64,000 nucleotides of DNA from positions 31,500 to 95,499 of the forward strand of contig NZ_VTHK01000035.1 in the NCBI RefSeq assembly GCF_009765355.1, given 5' to 3'. Both the position numbers and the translations under genes were made by a program. The DNA is from Amycolatopsis anabasis. GTDB lineage: Bacteria > Actinomycetota > Actinomycetes > Mycobacteriales > Pseudonocardiaceae. Positions 23,893 through 32,758 of the stretch are shown here, one piece after another. The notes beneath the pieces were generated by a model that had not been told where the DNA came from, searched no databases, and was given only the letters and a program-made list of their open reading frames with translations. Each line of letters starts with the position of its first letter. Within the stretch, counting starts at the first letter, position 1.

Positions 23893-24453
23893 TCACGACC
23901 GGGCGAGCTGTTCGTTGATCGCGGCGACCTGCTTTCCTTGCTCCGCAACGATGTCCTGCGCCAACGCCTTGGTCTCCGGGTGTTGCCCGGACGCCAGGAC
24001 CGTCGACGCCATGCCGACCCCGTTGCGCAGGTGCTTGGCCATCGCGGTCAGCCACCTCCGGTCGAAATCCGTGCCCGAACTGTTCTCCAGTGAGGCGATC
24101 TCGCCCGCCGAGAGCATTCCCGGCATGGCGTGCCCGGAATGCCCGGTCCCGGCGGGCACCTCGATGTTCCAGGCCCGCAGCCACCGGGACATCGTTTCGA
24201 TCTCGGCGGTTTCCTGGCCGATGATCTCCCCGGCCTCGGCCTTCACGAACTCCGAGATTCCCCGCTGCACGGCCAGTTCGGCGATCTGGATCGACTGCCG
24301 GTGGTGCGGGATCATGTCCTGGGAGAACCGAATGTCCGCCTGGTTGGCGCCGGATGCGTTCGGCGCCGCCGGATCGGCGGCCTCGGTCATCGAACATCCG
24401 GACAGCGCGCAAGCCACCAAACCGATCAGCACCGCCAGCGTGTGTCGTAGCAC
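23893..24453 (-). CDS. DUF305 lipoprotein
   Basis: A 186-residue exported lipoprotein. The signal peptide ends in the lipobox LSGC. The mature part contains the DUF305 core: DIRFSQDMIPHHRQSIQIAE in the first half and WLTAMAKHLRNGV in the second, four-helix bundles with paired His and Met residues that in some members bind copper. A Met/His-rich GHSGHAMPGM linker sits between them. Start: GTG at 24453 directly behind GGAGG; an ATG at 24474 is an alternative. It stands alone, convergent with CMD2. Confidence 0.85.
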   Translation of the reverse strand: MLRHTLAVLIGLVACALSGCSMTEAADPAAPNASGANQADIRFSQDMIPHHRQSIQIAELAVQRGISEFVKAEAGEIIGQETAEIETMSRWLRAWNIEVPAGTGHSGHAMPGMLSAGEIASLENSSGTDFDRRWLTAMAKHLRNGVGMASTVLASGQHPETKALAQDIVAEQGKQVAAINEQLARS

Positions 24454-24540
24454 GGGACCTCCGTCGTCCATCACTTCCCGACAAACGGGGATACGGATCC
24501 GCGCGCCGAACGGTTCAAGCGGACGACGAGGGTGGAGTCG

Positions 24541-26025
24541 TCACCCGGCGGTCGGGAAGGTGAAGGCGGCCTCGGTGTGCGGCCAGCGGGTGGTCACCAC
24601 CTTGGCCCGGGTGTAGAAGCGGACGCCCTCGGGGCCGTGGATGGGGCTGTCGCCGATGAGGGAGTCCTTCCAGCCGCCGAAGGAGTAGTACGACATCGGC
24701 ACCGGGATGGGCACGTTCACGCCGATCATGCCGACCTTGACCTCGCGCTGGAACTTGCGGGCGGCCTCGCCGCTGCCGGTGAAGATGGCGGTGCCGTTGC
24801 CGTAGGGGTTCGCGTTGATCAGCGCGATGGCCTCGTCCACCGTGCCGACCCGCACGATGCCGAGCACGGGCCCGAAGATCTCCTCGCGGTAGGCGTCCAT
24901 CTCCACGGTCACGTTGTCCAAAAGGGACGGTCCGACGAAGAAGCCGTCCTCGTGGCCGGCGACCGTGTGGCCGCGGCCGTCGACGACCGCGGTGGCGCCC
25001 TGCGCGATGCCACCCGCGACGGCGTCGATCACCCGTGCCCGCGCGGCCGGGGTGACCACCGGGCCCATGTCGCTGGTGGCGTCGTCGCCGGGGCCGACCT
25101 TGACCTCATTGGCCTTGCGCTTGAGGATTTCGACCAGTTCGTCTCCCGCGTCACCGACGGCGACGCCGATGGAGATCGCCATGCAGCGCTGCCCGGCGGA
25201 GCCGAACGCGGCGGCCGTGAGGTGGTTGGCGGCGTACTCGAGGTCGGCGTCGGGCAGCACGACGGCGTGGTTCTTCGCGCCGCCGAGGGCCTGCACGCGT
25301 TTACCGGTCGCGGTGGCGCGTTCGTGCACGTACTTGGCGATCGGGGTGGAGCCGACGAAGGAGACGGCGGCGACGTCGGGGTGCTCGAGGAGCGCGTCGA
25401 CCGCGGCCTTGTCGCCGTTGACCACGTTGAACACGCCGTCGGGGAGCCCCGCCTCGGCGTAGAGTTCGGCGACCAGGCGGGAGGCGGAGGGGTCGCGTTC
25501 GCTGGGTTTGAGCACGAACGTGTTGCCGGTGGCGAGGGCGATCGGGTGCATCCACAGCGGCACCATGATCGGGAAGTTGAACGGCGTGATCCCGGCGACC
25601 ACGCCGAGCGGCTGCCGGAAGTCGTGCACGTCCACGTCCCGGGAGACCTGGTCGGAGAAGCTGCCCTTCAGCGCGTCGGCGATCCCGCACGCGTACTCCA
25701 CGACTTCCCGGCCGCGCACGATCTCGCCGCGCGCGTCGTCGATGACCTTGCCGTGCTCGGACGAGATGATCCGGGCCAGCTCGTCCTCGTGCCGCACCAG
25801 CAGCTCGCGGAAGGCGAACATCACCTTGGCCCGCTGCGACAGCGACGAGTCCCCCCACGACTGGAAGGCCTTGCTCGCGGCCGCCACCGCGGTGTCCACA
25901 TCGGACGGTTCGGCGAGCAGCACTTCGGCCTGCTGCCGCCCGGTGGCCGGGTCGTAGACCCGCGCGGTGCGGGTCGAGCCCGCCGGGGTCGCGGTGCCGT
26001 CGATCCAGTGTTCGATGGTTTTCAC
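24541..26025 (-). CDS. mmsA: CoA-acylating methylmalonate-semialdehyde dehydrogenase
   Basis: A 494-residue aldehyde dehydrogenase of the MmsA/IolA group, which converts malonate or methylmalonate semialdehyde to acetyl- or propionyl-CoA. ITPFNFPIMVPLWM, FVGSTPIAKYVHERA and FGSAGQRCMAISIGV carry the nucleotide loop and the active-site Cys (GQRCM), as usual for MmsA. In the inositol pathway it performs the last step. Start: GTG at 26025 behind GAAGGA. It is last in the operon with iolB and the aldolase-like gene, 32 bases after iolB. Confidence 0.92.
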   Translation of the reverse strand: MKTIEHWIDGTATPAGSTRTARVYDPATGRQQAEVLLAEPSDVDTAVAAASKAFQSWGDSSLSQRAKVMFAFRELLVRHEDELARIISSEHGKVIDDARGEIVRGREVVEYACGIADALKGSFSDQVSRDVDVHDFRQPLGVVAGITPFNFPIMVPLWMHPIALATGNTFVLKPSERDPSASRLVAELYAEAGLPDGVFNVVNGDKAAVDALLEHPDVAAVSFVGSTPIAKYVHERATATGKRVQALGGAKNHAVVLPDADLEYAANHLTAAAFGSAGQRCMAISIGVAVGDAGDELVEILKRKANEVKVGPGDDATSDMGPVVTPAARARVIDAVAGGIAQGATAVVDGRGHTVAGHEDGFFVGPSLLDNVTVEMDAYREEIFGPVLGIVRVGTVDEAIALINANPYGNGTAIFTGSGEAARKFQREVKVGMIGVNVPIPVPMSYYSFGGWKDSLIGDSPIHGPEGVRFYTRAKVVTTRWPHTEAAFTFPTAG

Positions 26026-26057
26026 GGGCCGTCCTTCACAGGTAGTCGTGGTGAGTC

Positions 26058-26897
26058 TCATCGGCGGCTGCCGAAGGGCAGGCGCGGGTCGACGTCCTGC
26101 GACCGCCAGGTCTGGCGGACCCAGCCGTGGGCCGGGTCGTCGCAGATCAGCCACGCCCGCTCCGGGCCGGGACCGGCCATCACGTTGAGGTAGTACAGGT
26201 CGTAGCCCGGCGCGGCCATCGACGGCCCGTGCCAGCCGTGCGGGATCAGCACGACATCGCCGGACCGGACCTCGGCGAGCACGTCGATCGGGCGGTCCTC
26301 GGTGCCGTAGACCCGCTGATAGCCCATCCCGCCCGCGGCGACCTCGAAGTAGTAGATCTCCTCCAGTTCGCTCTCGCCCTCGCGGGCCTCGTCGTGCTTG
26401 TGCGGCGGATACGACGACCAGTTCCCGCCCGGGGTCAGCACCTCGCACACCAGCAGCTGATCGGCCTCGAAGGTGTGCGGCAGGCAGTAGTTGTTGACCT
26501 GGCGGCTGCAGTTGCCCGCGCCGCGCAACTCCACCGGGACGTTCTGCACCGGGCCGTAGCGCGCGGGCAGCCGCTTCGAGGTTTTCGCCGAGGGCAGCGC
26601 GAACCGGCCGGAGCCGGTGATCACCGCCTCGGCATCCCTTGGCAGGTAAGCGAAATCGGTGGGGGAGTCGAAGACCCCGGTGCGCCCGGCGAGTTCGAAC
26701 GTCTCGCCGTCCACCCGCACCGCGCAACCGCCGGACAGCGGCAGCACCAGCGTCTCCGCGTCCCCGGTGGTGAGCGTCCGCGTGCCGTCCAGCTCGAGCA
26801 CCCGCAAGCCGGAGTGGCCCCACCCCGCGGACTCGGGCGTGATCACCAGGCTGAACGGTCCTTCGGCGGTACTCCCCGCCTCGCGGTACCACGTCAT
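26058..26897 (-). CDS. iolB: 5-deoxy-glucuronate isomerase
   Basis: A 279-residue bicupin IolB, which isomerises 5-deoxy-D-glucuronate to 2-deoxy-5-keto-gluconate in myo-inositol breakdown. The metal-binding motif WSSYPPHKHDE...LEEIYYF and the second-cupin signature VVLIPHGWHGP are visible, with typical length. It overlaps the upstream gene by four bases (ATGA), so the two are translationally coupled. Confidence 0.92.
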   Translation of the reverse strand: MTWYREAGSTAEGPFSLVITPESAGWGHSGLRVLELDGTRTLTTGDAETLVLPLSGGCAVRVDGETFELAGRTGVFDSPTDFAYLPRDAEAVITGSGRFALPSAKTSKRLPARYGPVQNVPVELRGAGNCSRQVNNYCLPHTFEADQLLVCEVLTPGGNWSSYPPHKHDEAREGESELEEIYYFEVAAGGMGYQRVYGTEDRPIDVLAEVRSGDVVLIPHGWHGPSMAAPGYDLYYLNVMAGPGPERAWLICDDPAHGWVRQTWRSQDVDPRLPFGSRR

Positions 26898-27763
26898 AGC
26901 AACCCCACTGCCGTATCGACTGCCTTCGTGACATCCCCATCGTGCGGGTAGAGCAGCGATCGCCCGACCACCAGGCCCTGCACGGTCGGCAGCGCGAGCG
27001 CCCGCTGCCAGGCGGCGAACGCCGCGTCCGGATCCTTGACCTCGCCGCCCAGCAGCACGGTCGGCAGCGTCGTGGACGCCAGCACGCGGTCCATGTCGTC
27101 GACCACCGGGAGCTTCAGCCAGGTGTAGGCCGACGCCCGGCCCAGCCCGGAGGCGATGGTGATCGAGCGGATCACCGCGTCCGGGGAGAGGTCGTTGCGG
27201 AGGCGCCCGTCGACCCAGTTCGACAGGAACGGCTCGACCATCGCGATCAGCTTCCGGTCGGCCAGTTCGTTGATCGCCTTCGCGGTGTTCTCCAGCACGG
27301 CCGGGGTGGCCGGATCGGTCAGGCAGATCCGGGTGAGCGTCTTGCCGCCGTCGAAGCGCATCCGTTCGATCGATTCGGCGTCGTAGCAGGCGAACCGGTC
27401 GTCGATCTCGAAGCTCGACCCGGCGAGGCCGGTGCGGTTCATCGAGCCGATCACCGTCTTGCCCTCGAGCGCGCCGAGGAGCAGCAGGTCGTCGAGGATG
27501 TCCGCGGTCGCCAGCACACCCGTGACGCCGGGCCGTTCCAGCGCCAGGCAGAGCCGGTCCAGCAGCTCACCGCGATCGGCCATCGCCAGCGGATCCCCGC
27601 CGACCCCGTTCGCGCCGCGGGCCGGGTGGTCCGCGGCGATGATCATCGTCCGGCCCTTGTCGTTGAACGGCGACTTCGCCACCACCCGGTTGGCGGCCGC
27701 CGCCGCGACCGCCTCCGGGTCGCGTACCCGCTTCGCGACGATCCGCCGCACTGTGTCCGACAC
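26894..27763 (-). CDS. Cgl0158-type (beta/alpha)-barrel aldolase-like protein of inositol catabolism
   Basis: A 289-residue TIM-barrel protein of the Cgl0158 family found in actinobacterial iol clusters and thought to act in the aldolase step on 2-deoxy-5-keto-gluconate 6-phosphate. TMIIAADHPARG opens the barrel; LPVVDDMDRVLASTTLPTVLLGGE and VQGLVVGRSLLYP give the phosphate-binding end. Start: GTG at 27763 behind GGAGGAA, which excludes the longer frame. It is first gene of the minus-strand operon and divergent from a GntR regulator. The kinase, dehydrogenase and dehydratase genes of the pathway are not in the window. Confidence 0.82.
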   Translation of the reverse strand: MSDTVRRIVAKRVRDPEAVAAAAANRVVAKSPFNDKGRTMIIAADHPARGANGVGGDPLAMADRGELLDRLCLALERPGVTGVLATADILDDLLLLGALEGKTVIGSMNRTGLAGSSFEIDDRFACYDAESIERMRFDGGKTLTRICLTDPATPAVLENTAKAINELADRKLIAMVEPFLSNWVDGRLRNDLSPDAVIRSITIASGLGRASAYTWLKLPVVDDMDRVLASTTLPTVLLGGEVKDPDAAFAAWQRALALPTVQGLVVGRSLLYPHDGDVTKAVDTAVGLL

Positions 27764-27876
27764 CTGAGTTCCTCCCGGCTCGCACCCAGACGCTCTCAAC
27801 CCCGGCGGACTTTGTCAAGACATATGGACATTACGTCATACTGACCGGGCGGACCGGTCCCGGTAGGCTGCGCGTG

Positions 27877-28662
27877 ATGAGCCCAAGTCCGCCGCGCGAG
27901 GCACGCCCCCTGGGCTGGGACCCGGTCAGCGAGATCGTGGTGGATCCGGCCAGCCCGGAACCGCTGTACTTCCAGGTCGCCCGGCAGCTGCGTGCCGCGA
28001 TCGAGGACGGCCGGCTGCCGACCGGCGCGCGGCTGGCCAACGAGGTGGACCTGGCGGCGGGGCTGGGCATGTCGCGGCCGACCATTCGCCAGGCGATCCA
28101 ATCCCTGGTCAACCAGGGACTGCTCGTGCGCAAACGCGGGGTCGGCACCCAGGTCGTCCGGACCAAGGTCGCGCGCCCGCTTCGCCTGAGCAGCCTGTTC
28201 GACGACCTGGCCGCCCTCGGCGACAAGCCGGAGTCCGCCGTACTGGTCAACCGGGTGGAGCCCGCCGACGCCGACGCGGTGCGATGGCTCGAGACCCCCG
28301 GCCTGACCCGGGTCCGGCGGCTGAAGCGAGTGCGTTCGACCGGCGGCGAACCCCTCGCCTTGATGAACAACTACCTGCCCGACGGCATCATCGATCCGAC
28401 CGACGACGAGTTGCGCGACAAGGGCCTCTACCAGCTGCTCCGGTCCGCGGGCGTGCACCTGCACGCCGCCCAGCAGGCCATCGGCGCGCGGCTGGCCACC
28501 GAAGAGGAGGCCGAACTGCTGTCGGAGGAGCCGGGGGCGGCCCTGCTCACGATGCGGCGCACCACCTACGACGACACCGGCCGGGTCGTCGAATGCGGCT
28601 GGCACGTCTACCGGGCCTCGCGCTACTCGTTCAACCTGTCCCTGGCCAACGGCCCGCGGTAG
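27877..28662 (+). CDS. GntR/UTRA-family regulator of the iol operon
   Basis: A 261-residue repressor. The GntR winged helix (about 25-95: PLYFQVARQLRAAIEDGRLP, then LGMSRPTIRQAIQSLVNQGL) is followed by a UTRA ligand domain (LRLSSLFDDLAALG to the end), the HutC type. Start: ATG at 27877, or GTG three bases earlier; no strong ribosome binding site. It is divergent from the iol genes, so it most likely controls them in response to an inositol intermediate. The 113-base region between them has an AT-rich core around CATATG (27820-27840), a possible operator. Confidence 0.88.
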   Translation: MSPSPPREARPLGWDPVSEIVVDPASPEPLYFQVARQLRAAIEDGRLPTGARLANEVDLAAGLGMSRPTIRQAIQSLVNQGLLVRKRGVGTQVVRTKVARPLRLSSLFDDLAALGDKPESAVLVNRVEPADADAVRWLETPGLTRVRRLKRVRSTGGEPLALMNNYLPDGIIDPTDDELRDKGLYQLLRSAGVHLHAAQQAIGARLATEEEAELLSEEPGAALLTMRRTTYDDTGRVVECGWHVYRASRYSFNLSLANGPR

Positions 28663-28681
28663 CCGCCCCGAGTTCCCGCGA

Positions 28682-29146
28682 TCACCGACGTGGTCCCGCG
28701 TGTCGCCGGGACAGCGCGGTGTCGGCGACGTCCAGGATGTTGCCGAACGTGCGGGTGAGGATCGGCCGGGCGATCAGGCGGGTGAGCAGGGCGCCGAGCA
28801 GGGGGACGCGAATCTCGGCGCGGGTGGTCCATTGGACGCGGGTGCCGCCGTCGACCTCGGTGAAGATCATCCGGCCGAGCTCGTGGCGGGCGGGGGGCAG
28901 GCATCGCTCGACGACGTACTCGGTGGCGTGCGGCGGGTCGTAGCGGGTGATGCGCTCGCGAAACCAGCCGACGAGCCAGAGGTGACCGCGGATGGCGCCG
29001 ACGCCGTAGGGCGCGTCCTCGCCGTGCCGGGCGAGCCGGCAGCGCAGCACCAGCGGCGAAGCGGTGTAGTTGGTGGTCGTGGTGAGCCAGGTGAACACGT
29101 CGTCGATGGGCGCGTCGATGACGCGTTCGACGGTCATGGTTTCCAT
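28682..29146 (-). CDS. SRPBCC-family polyketide cyclase/dehydrase-like protein
   Basis: A 154-residue START/Bet v1-fold protein (SRPBCC, polyketide_cyc2 type). It starts METMTVERVIDAPIDDVFTW, the usual first strand and helix, continues through DGGTRVQWTTRAEIRVPLLG, and ends with a long C-terminal helix. Such proteins bind hydrophobic ligands; many are membrane or lipid-associated helpers with no known substrate. Start: ATG at 29146 behind GAGG. It is convergent with the GntR gene. Confidence 0.8.
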   Translation of the reverse strand: METMTVERVIDAPIDDVFTWLTTTTNYTASPLVLRCRLARHGEDAPYGVGAIRGHLWLVGWFRERITRYDPPHATEYVVERCLPPARHELGRMIFTEVDGGTRVQWTTRAEIRVPLLGALLTRLIARPILTRTFGNILDVADTALSRRHAGPRR

Positions 29147-29382
29147 GGCGGGGGCCTCCTCTGCCGAACGGATTTCGCGGACACTCGGAAGACCACACCG
29201 CACCGGCGCAGCGTGACAATCCGCCGCTGTGTTCCGCCCCACAACCCGGGGCAAGGCGTGCCCGGGCGCCCGCGGCGGCCGTTTCATCGGAATTTCATCA
29301 CCGCTCGCTAGCGTGCGCCGGGAATTTGATCGCGCGGTATTCCGGTAATCGCGAATATCGCCCTGGAGAATATGGAGAACTA

Positions 29383-29700
29383 GTGCGCAAATTCGCTGCG
29401 AAGGTGGCGCTGGCCGGCCTGACCGCCGCCTTCCTCGGGGGAACGGTCCTTTCCGCGCAGGCGCAGGCGGACCAGGTCGCGGCGGGAGTGCCCGGGCGCT
29501 TCATCGCCGACGCCGACATTCTGGCGGCCCCGGACGGGGCGTTCGTGGGCAAGGGCTGGAACGGCCAGCCGGTCACGATCAACTGCCAAACTCCGGACGG
29601 CAACTGGTGGAACCTCAACGCCCCCGAAGCCGCCGGCTGGGTGTGGCAGCCGGGCCAGGTGCTGCGCGAGTGGGCGACCCCCGAGCCCCCGAACTGCTGA
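29383..29700 (+). CDS. Small secreted SH3-like protein
   Basis: A 105-residue protein with a clear signal peptide (VRKFAAKVALAGLTAAF, then GGTVLSAQAQA) and a mature domain of about 70 residues resembling a bacterial SH3 fold: IADADILAAPDGAFVGKGW, VTINCQTPDGNWWNLNAP, AAGWVWQPGQVL. A disulfide between the two cysteines of the mature part is likely. The role may be in the cell wall. Start: GTG at 29383 with GGAGAA upstream. Confidence 0.72.
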   Translation: MRKFAAKVALAGLTAAFLGGTVLSAQAQADQVAAGVPGRFIADADILAAPDGAFVGKGWNGQPVTINCQTPDGNWWNLNAPEAAGWVWQPGQVLREWATPEPPNC

Positions 29701-29722
29701 CCTTGACATCCGGATGTCAGGC

Positions 29723-29853
29723 GCGAGTTGCACACTCGGGCACGCGAGTTGTCCGTTTCAGGGAAGCCGATCGATGCCGCGGGGTGGTCCCGAGTGTGTA
29801 TTTCGGTTGCCCGAGTGTGTAGTTCGCTTGCTTGAGTGTGGAGTTCGGCGGCC
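29723..29853. repeat. Intergenic 21-base tandem CGAGT repeats in both orientations
   Basis: Direct units CGAGTTGCACACTCGGGCA (29723) and CGAGTTGTCCGTTTCAGG (29744) are followed by three units of the opposite orientation, (C)CGAGTGTGTA(T/G)TTCG, at about 29790, 29811 and 29832, again with a 21-base period. Reverse-complementing the latter gives the first unit with few changes. The same family is seen at 22201-22260. No gene is seen in 29701-29973. Confidence 0.55.
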
Positions 29854-29973
29854 GGAACGTCCCGATCTGGGGTCATCCAGTTCTCTTGTGGGCCGACAGG
29901 AAGTTCGTGTTTTCCTTGGCCCGCTTCGCGCTCATAACGTCATTGGGGACACCGGAATCGAGGAGAGGAACCA

Positions 29974-30729
29974 ATGACCAACCATTCGTTGCGCGACAAG
30001 GTCGCCGTCATCGCCGGTGGCGCGAAGAACCTCGGTGGCCTGATCAGCACCACGTTCGCCGCCGAAGGCGCCAACATCGTCCTGCACTACCACGGCGACG
30101 GTACCCGCGACGACGCCGAGAAGACCCTCGACGCGGTGCGGCAGACCGGTGTGCGGGCGGTCGCCGTGCAGGGCGACCTCACCCAGGTGGCCGATGTGGT
30201 GCGCCTTTTCGACGTCGCGATCGACAGCTTCGGCGGCGTCGACGTCGCGGTGAACACCTCCGGGCGGGTCCTCCGCAAGCCGATCCTGGAGACCACCGAA
30301 ACCGAGTACGACGAGATGTTCGCCATCAACGCCAAGGCGGCGTACTTCTTCCTGCGCGAGGCCGGTAAGCGGCTCAACGACGAGGGCAAGATCATCAGCC
30401 TGGCCACCTCGTTGCTGGCCGCCTACACCGACGGCTATTCCACCTACGCCGGTGGCAAGGCGCCGCTGGAGCACTTCGTGCGCGCGGCGTCGAAGGAGTT
30501 CGCCCCGCGCGGCATCTCGGTCAACAACGTCGCGCCCGGCCCGATGGACACCCCGTTCTTCTACCCGCAGGAAACCCCGGAGCGGGTGGAGTTCCACAAG
30601 TCCCAGGCGCTGAAGAACCAGCTGACCCAGATCGAGGACATCGTGCCCCTGATCAAGTTCCTGGCCACCGACGGCTGGTGGATCACCGGGCAGACGCTGT
30701 TCGCCAACGGCGGTTACACCACCCGCTGA
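29974..30729 (+). CDS. Short-chain dehydrogenase/reductase
   Basis: A 251-residue classical SDR. The cofactor loop AVIAGGAKNLGGLI is a variant of TGxxxGxG; VNTSGRV replaces NNAG; the catalytic Ser lies in SLATS and the Tyr-Lys pair in YSTYAGGK, followed by PGPMDTPFFYPQE. The substrate is unknown. Start: ATG at 29974 behind GAGAGGA. It is convergent with a LysR-type gene six bases away, so it might be that regulator's target only indirectly. Confidence 0.88.
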   Translation: MTNHSLRDKVAVIAGGAKNLGGLISTTFAAEGANIVLHYHGDGTRDDAEKTLDAVRQTGVRAVAVQGDLTQVADVVRLFDVAIDSFGGVDVAVNTSGRVLRKPILETTETEYDEMFAINAKAAYFFLREAGKRLNDEGKIISLATSLLAAYTDGYSTYAGGKAPLEHFVRAASKEFAPRGISVNNVAPGPMDTPFFYPQETPERVEFHKSQALKNQLTQIEDIVPLIKFLATDGWWITGQTLFANGGYTTR

Positions 30730-30734
30730 CCCGG

Positions 30735-31610
30735 TCAGTCCGCCGCGGTGGCCAGGAAGGCGTCCCGCGCGCTGGAAGTGCTGTGCTCCAGCCACATCGC
30801 CTGCAACGGCACGAACACCGCGGGCTCCAGGTCGAGCACCGTCACCTCCCCGTCCGCGGCGGGTCCGGGCGGGGAGGTCACCAGGGCGAAGCAGTCGTTG
30901 CCCTGCACGGCGGTGACCGGCGGGGTGCCCTGCACCGGGTTGATCTCGTACTCCGGCTCGAACCCCGCGCGGCGGCATTCGCCGAGCAGCAGATCCGTGT
31001 ATCCCGAACGGCCCGGCGGCGCCCACACCATCAGCCGCTCGGCCGCCAGGTCCGCCAGGCTCAGCCGTTCCCGCCCGGCCAACCGGTGCCCGGCGCGCAC
31101 GGCGACGCGCAGCCGGTGCCGGCCGATGGTGGCCGAGGTCAGCCCGCGCGGCGGCGAGAACACCCGGCCGAGCGCCACGTCGAGGTCCCCGGCGAGGATC
31201 TGCTCGGGCAGGGACGCCGGAAAGAGCTGCCGCACGGTGACCGAGATTCCGGGATCCGCGGCGCGCAGCTTGGCCAGCAGGCTGGTGACCTCCTGACCGG
31301 TGATCGCCGGGGTGTGCCCGATCCGCAGCAGGTCGTCCTCTTCCCGGCCGACCCGGCGGGCACGCAGCAAGGCCGCCCGCGCGCTCGCCAGCAGCGGGCG
31401 GGCATCGCCGTACAACGCGTGCCCGGCGGGCAGGACGACGGTTTGCTGACCGCCGCGGTCGAACAGCGGCGTGCCGACATCCCGTTCCAGCGCGCGGATC
31501 GACGTGCTCAGCGCCTGCTGGCTCAGGTGGAGCCGCGCGGCGGCCCGGGTGAAGCTGAGTTCCTCCACCACCGCGACGAAATGCTCGAGCTTGCGCAGGT
31601 CCAGTGCCAC
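30735..31610 (-). CDS. LysR-family transcriptional regulator
   Basis: A 291-residue LTTR with an N-terminal winged HTH (LDLRKLEHFVAVVEELSFTR, AARLHLSQQALSTSIRALE) and a periplasmic-binding-protein-like effector domain (about 90-290). Start: GTG at 31610 behind GGAGGG; an earlier in-frame start lacks a ribosome site. Its inducer is unknown. The next gene upstream, the DinB-like protein, is on the same strand, so no divergent target is adjacent. Confidence 0.88.
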   Translation of the reverse strand: MALDLRKLEHFVAVVEELSFTRAAARLHLSQQALSTSIRALERDVGTPLFDRGGQQTVVLPAGHALYGDARPLLASARAALLRARRVGREEDDLLRIGHTPAITGQEVTSLLAKLRAADPGISVTVRQLFPASLPEQILAGDLDVALGRVFSPPRGLTSATIGRHRLRVAVRAGHRLAGRERLSLADLAAERLMVWAPPGRSGYTDLLLGECRRAGFEPEYEINPVQGTPPVTAVQGNDCFALVTSPPGPAADGEVTVLDLEPAVFVPLQAMWLEHSTSSARDAFLATAAD

Positions 31611-31644
31611 GTGACCACCCTCCACCGGCAACCTTACGTTCCGG

Positions 31645-32238
31645 TCAGGGGCGGCGGCCGACGAAGCAGAGGAACTCGGTCTGCGGATCGGCGCCGGGCG
31701 GCGGGGTCACCTTCGGGCCGAACGCCCAGGGCTGGCGGAACAGTTCGTCGAGCGGTTCGAGGTGTTCGTGGACGTGGGCGACGACCTCCGGGTCGAGCCG
31801 CTCGTCCAGCCCGGTGGCGCGGGCGAGGTCCCAGGTGTGGATCAGGGCGTCCTCGGGGAACAGGTCGAACATCGACGAGAACGGCTGCGGGCCCATCGGG
31901 GTGGGGAGCGGGGTGCTCGCGCAGCCGGGGTCGTCGATCGCCGCGGTGAGCCCGTCGGCGATTTCCCGCCACGCGGCCGAAAGATCCGCGTCCGCGGCCA
32001 CTTCGGGTATCGAGCCCATCTCGGCGAGGCCGACGCCGTGCCGGGCGGCGGGCTCGGTCTTGGTCACGGTGGCGAGCATGCGCCGCTGTTCGTTGATGAC
32101 GTGCGCGACGACGTCCCGGGCGGTCCAACCGGGACAGGGGGAGGGCGCCGACCAGCGGTCCTCCGGTACGGCTTCGATTCGGGCCAGGAATCCGTCGGCG
32201 GTGCGCCGGAACCGGTCGGCGTGGGCGGACAGGGGCAT
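31645..32238 (-). CDS. TIGR03086/mycothiol-dependent DinB-like protein
   Basis: A 197-residue DinB/MDMPI-fold protein. PCPGWTARDVVAHVINEQRRM carries the first metal-binding His, and EDALIHTWDLARATG the second His pair, the arrangement of the TIGR03086 group, which includes probable mycothiol-dependent enzymes. The reaction is unknown. Start: ATG at 32238, about ten bases after AAAGG. It lies between the LysR gene and the SRPBCC/ArsR operon on the same strand. Confidence 0.8.
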   Translation of the reverse strand: MPLSAHADRFRRTADGFLARIEAVPEDRWSAPSPCPGWTARDVVAHVINEQRRMLATVTKTEPAARHGVGLAEMGSIPEVAADADLSAAWREIADGLTAAIDDPGCASTPLPTPMGPQPFSSMFDLFPEDALIHTWDLARATGLDERLDPEVVAHVHEHLEPLDELFRQPWAFGPKVTPPPGADPQTEFLCFVGRRP

Positions 32239-32290
32239 GCTGCATCGGCCTTTCAACGGGTGCGTTCGGCGTGGTCGCCGCCGATTCGCG

Positions 32291-32758
32291 TTACGAGTGG
32301 GATTCGCGCTCGCCGGAAACGTCGTCGAGCACCTTGGTGAACCGCCGCAGCACGTGGCTGCGCCAGCCGCCGTTCATGATGCGCCGGGACAGTTGGTGCG
32401 TGGGATTGTCGGGATCGAAACCGGCGTGTTCGAGCAGCAGCCGGGTGCCGTGCCCTTCGGCCTGCAGGCTCCAGGTGACGGTGCTGCTGAACGAACCGGG
32501 GTTCTCCGCGTCGGTCCAGCTGATGCGCAGCCGCTTCTCGGGGATCAGTTCGAGCACCTCGCAGGCCACCACGCCGGAGAAGTCGACGGGACCGATGGGC
32601 ACCGAGCGCAGGGTGAACCGGTGGCCCAGCCGGGGCCGGAAATCGTTGGGCATCAGCCAGCGCGCCATCAGGTCCGGTGTGGTCAGCACGCGCCAGACCC
32701 GGTCGACCGAGTGCGGGAAGAACTGGTCGACGCGGATGGTGGTCAGGTCGCCGGTCAC
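32291..32758 (-). CDS. SRPBCC/AHSA1-family protein
   Basis: A 155-residue Aha1/START-fold protein: FFPHSVDRVWRVLTTPDLMA at the start, ISWTDAENPGSFSSTVTW in the middle and a C-terminal helix. Proteins of this type paired with ArsR regulators are widespread; their ligands are mostly unknown. It overlaps the upstream ArsR gene by four bases (GTGA), showing translational coupling. It is the last gene of the VOC-ArsR-SRPBCC operon. Confidence 0.85.
   Translation of the reverse strand: MTGDLTTIRVDQFFPHSVDRVWRVLTTPDLMARWLMPNDFRPRLGHRFTLRSVPIGPVDFSGVVACEVLELIPEKRLRISWTDAENPGSFSSTVTWSLQAEGHGTRLLLEHAGFDPDNPTHQLSRRIMNGGWRSHVLRRFTKVLDDVSGERESHS

Noticed and set aside
24532..26193. Plus-strand open frame of 553 codons opposite mmsA
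   Set aside because: It is antisense to a clear aldehyde dehydrogenase, with no motif of its own.
27764..27876. CATATG-centred AT-rich motif as a definite GntR operator
   Set aside because: The symmetry is weak and several alternatives exist, so it is mentioned only within the GntR entry.
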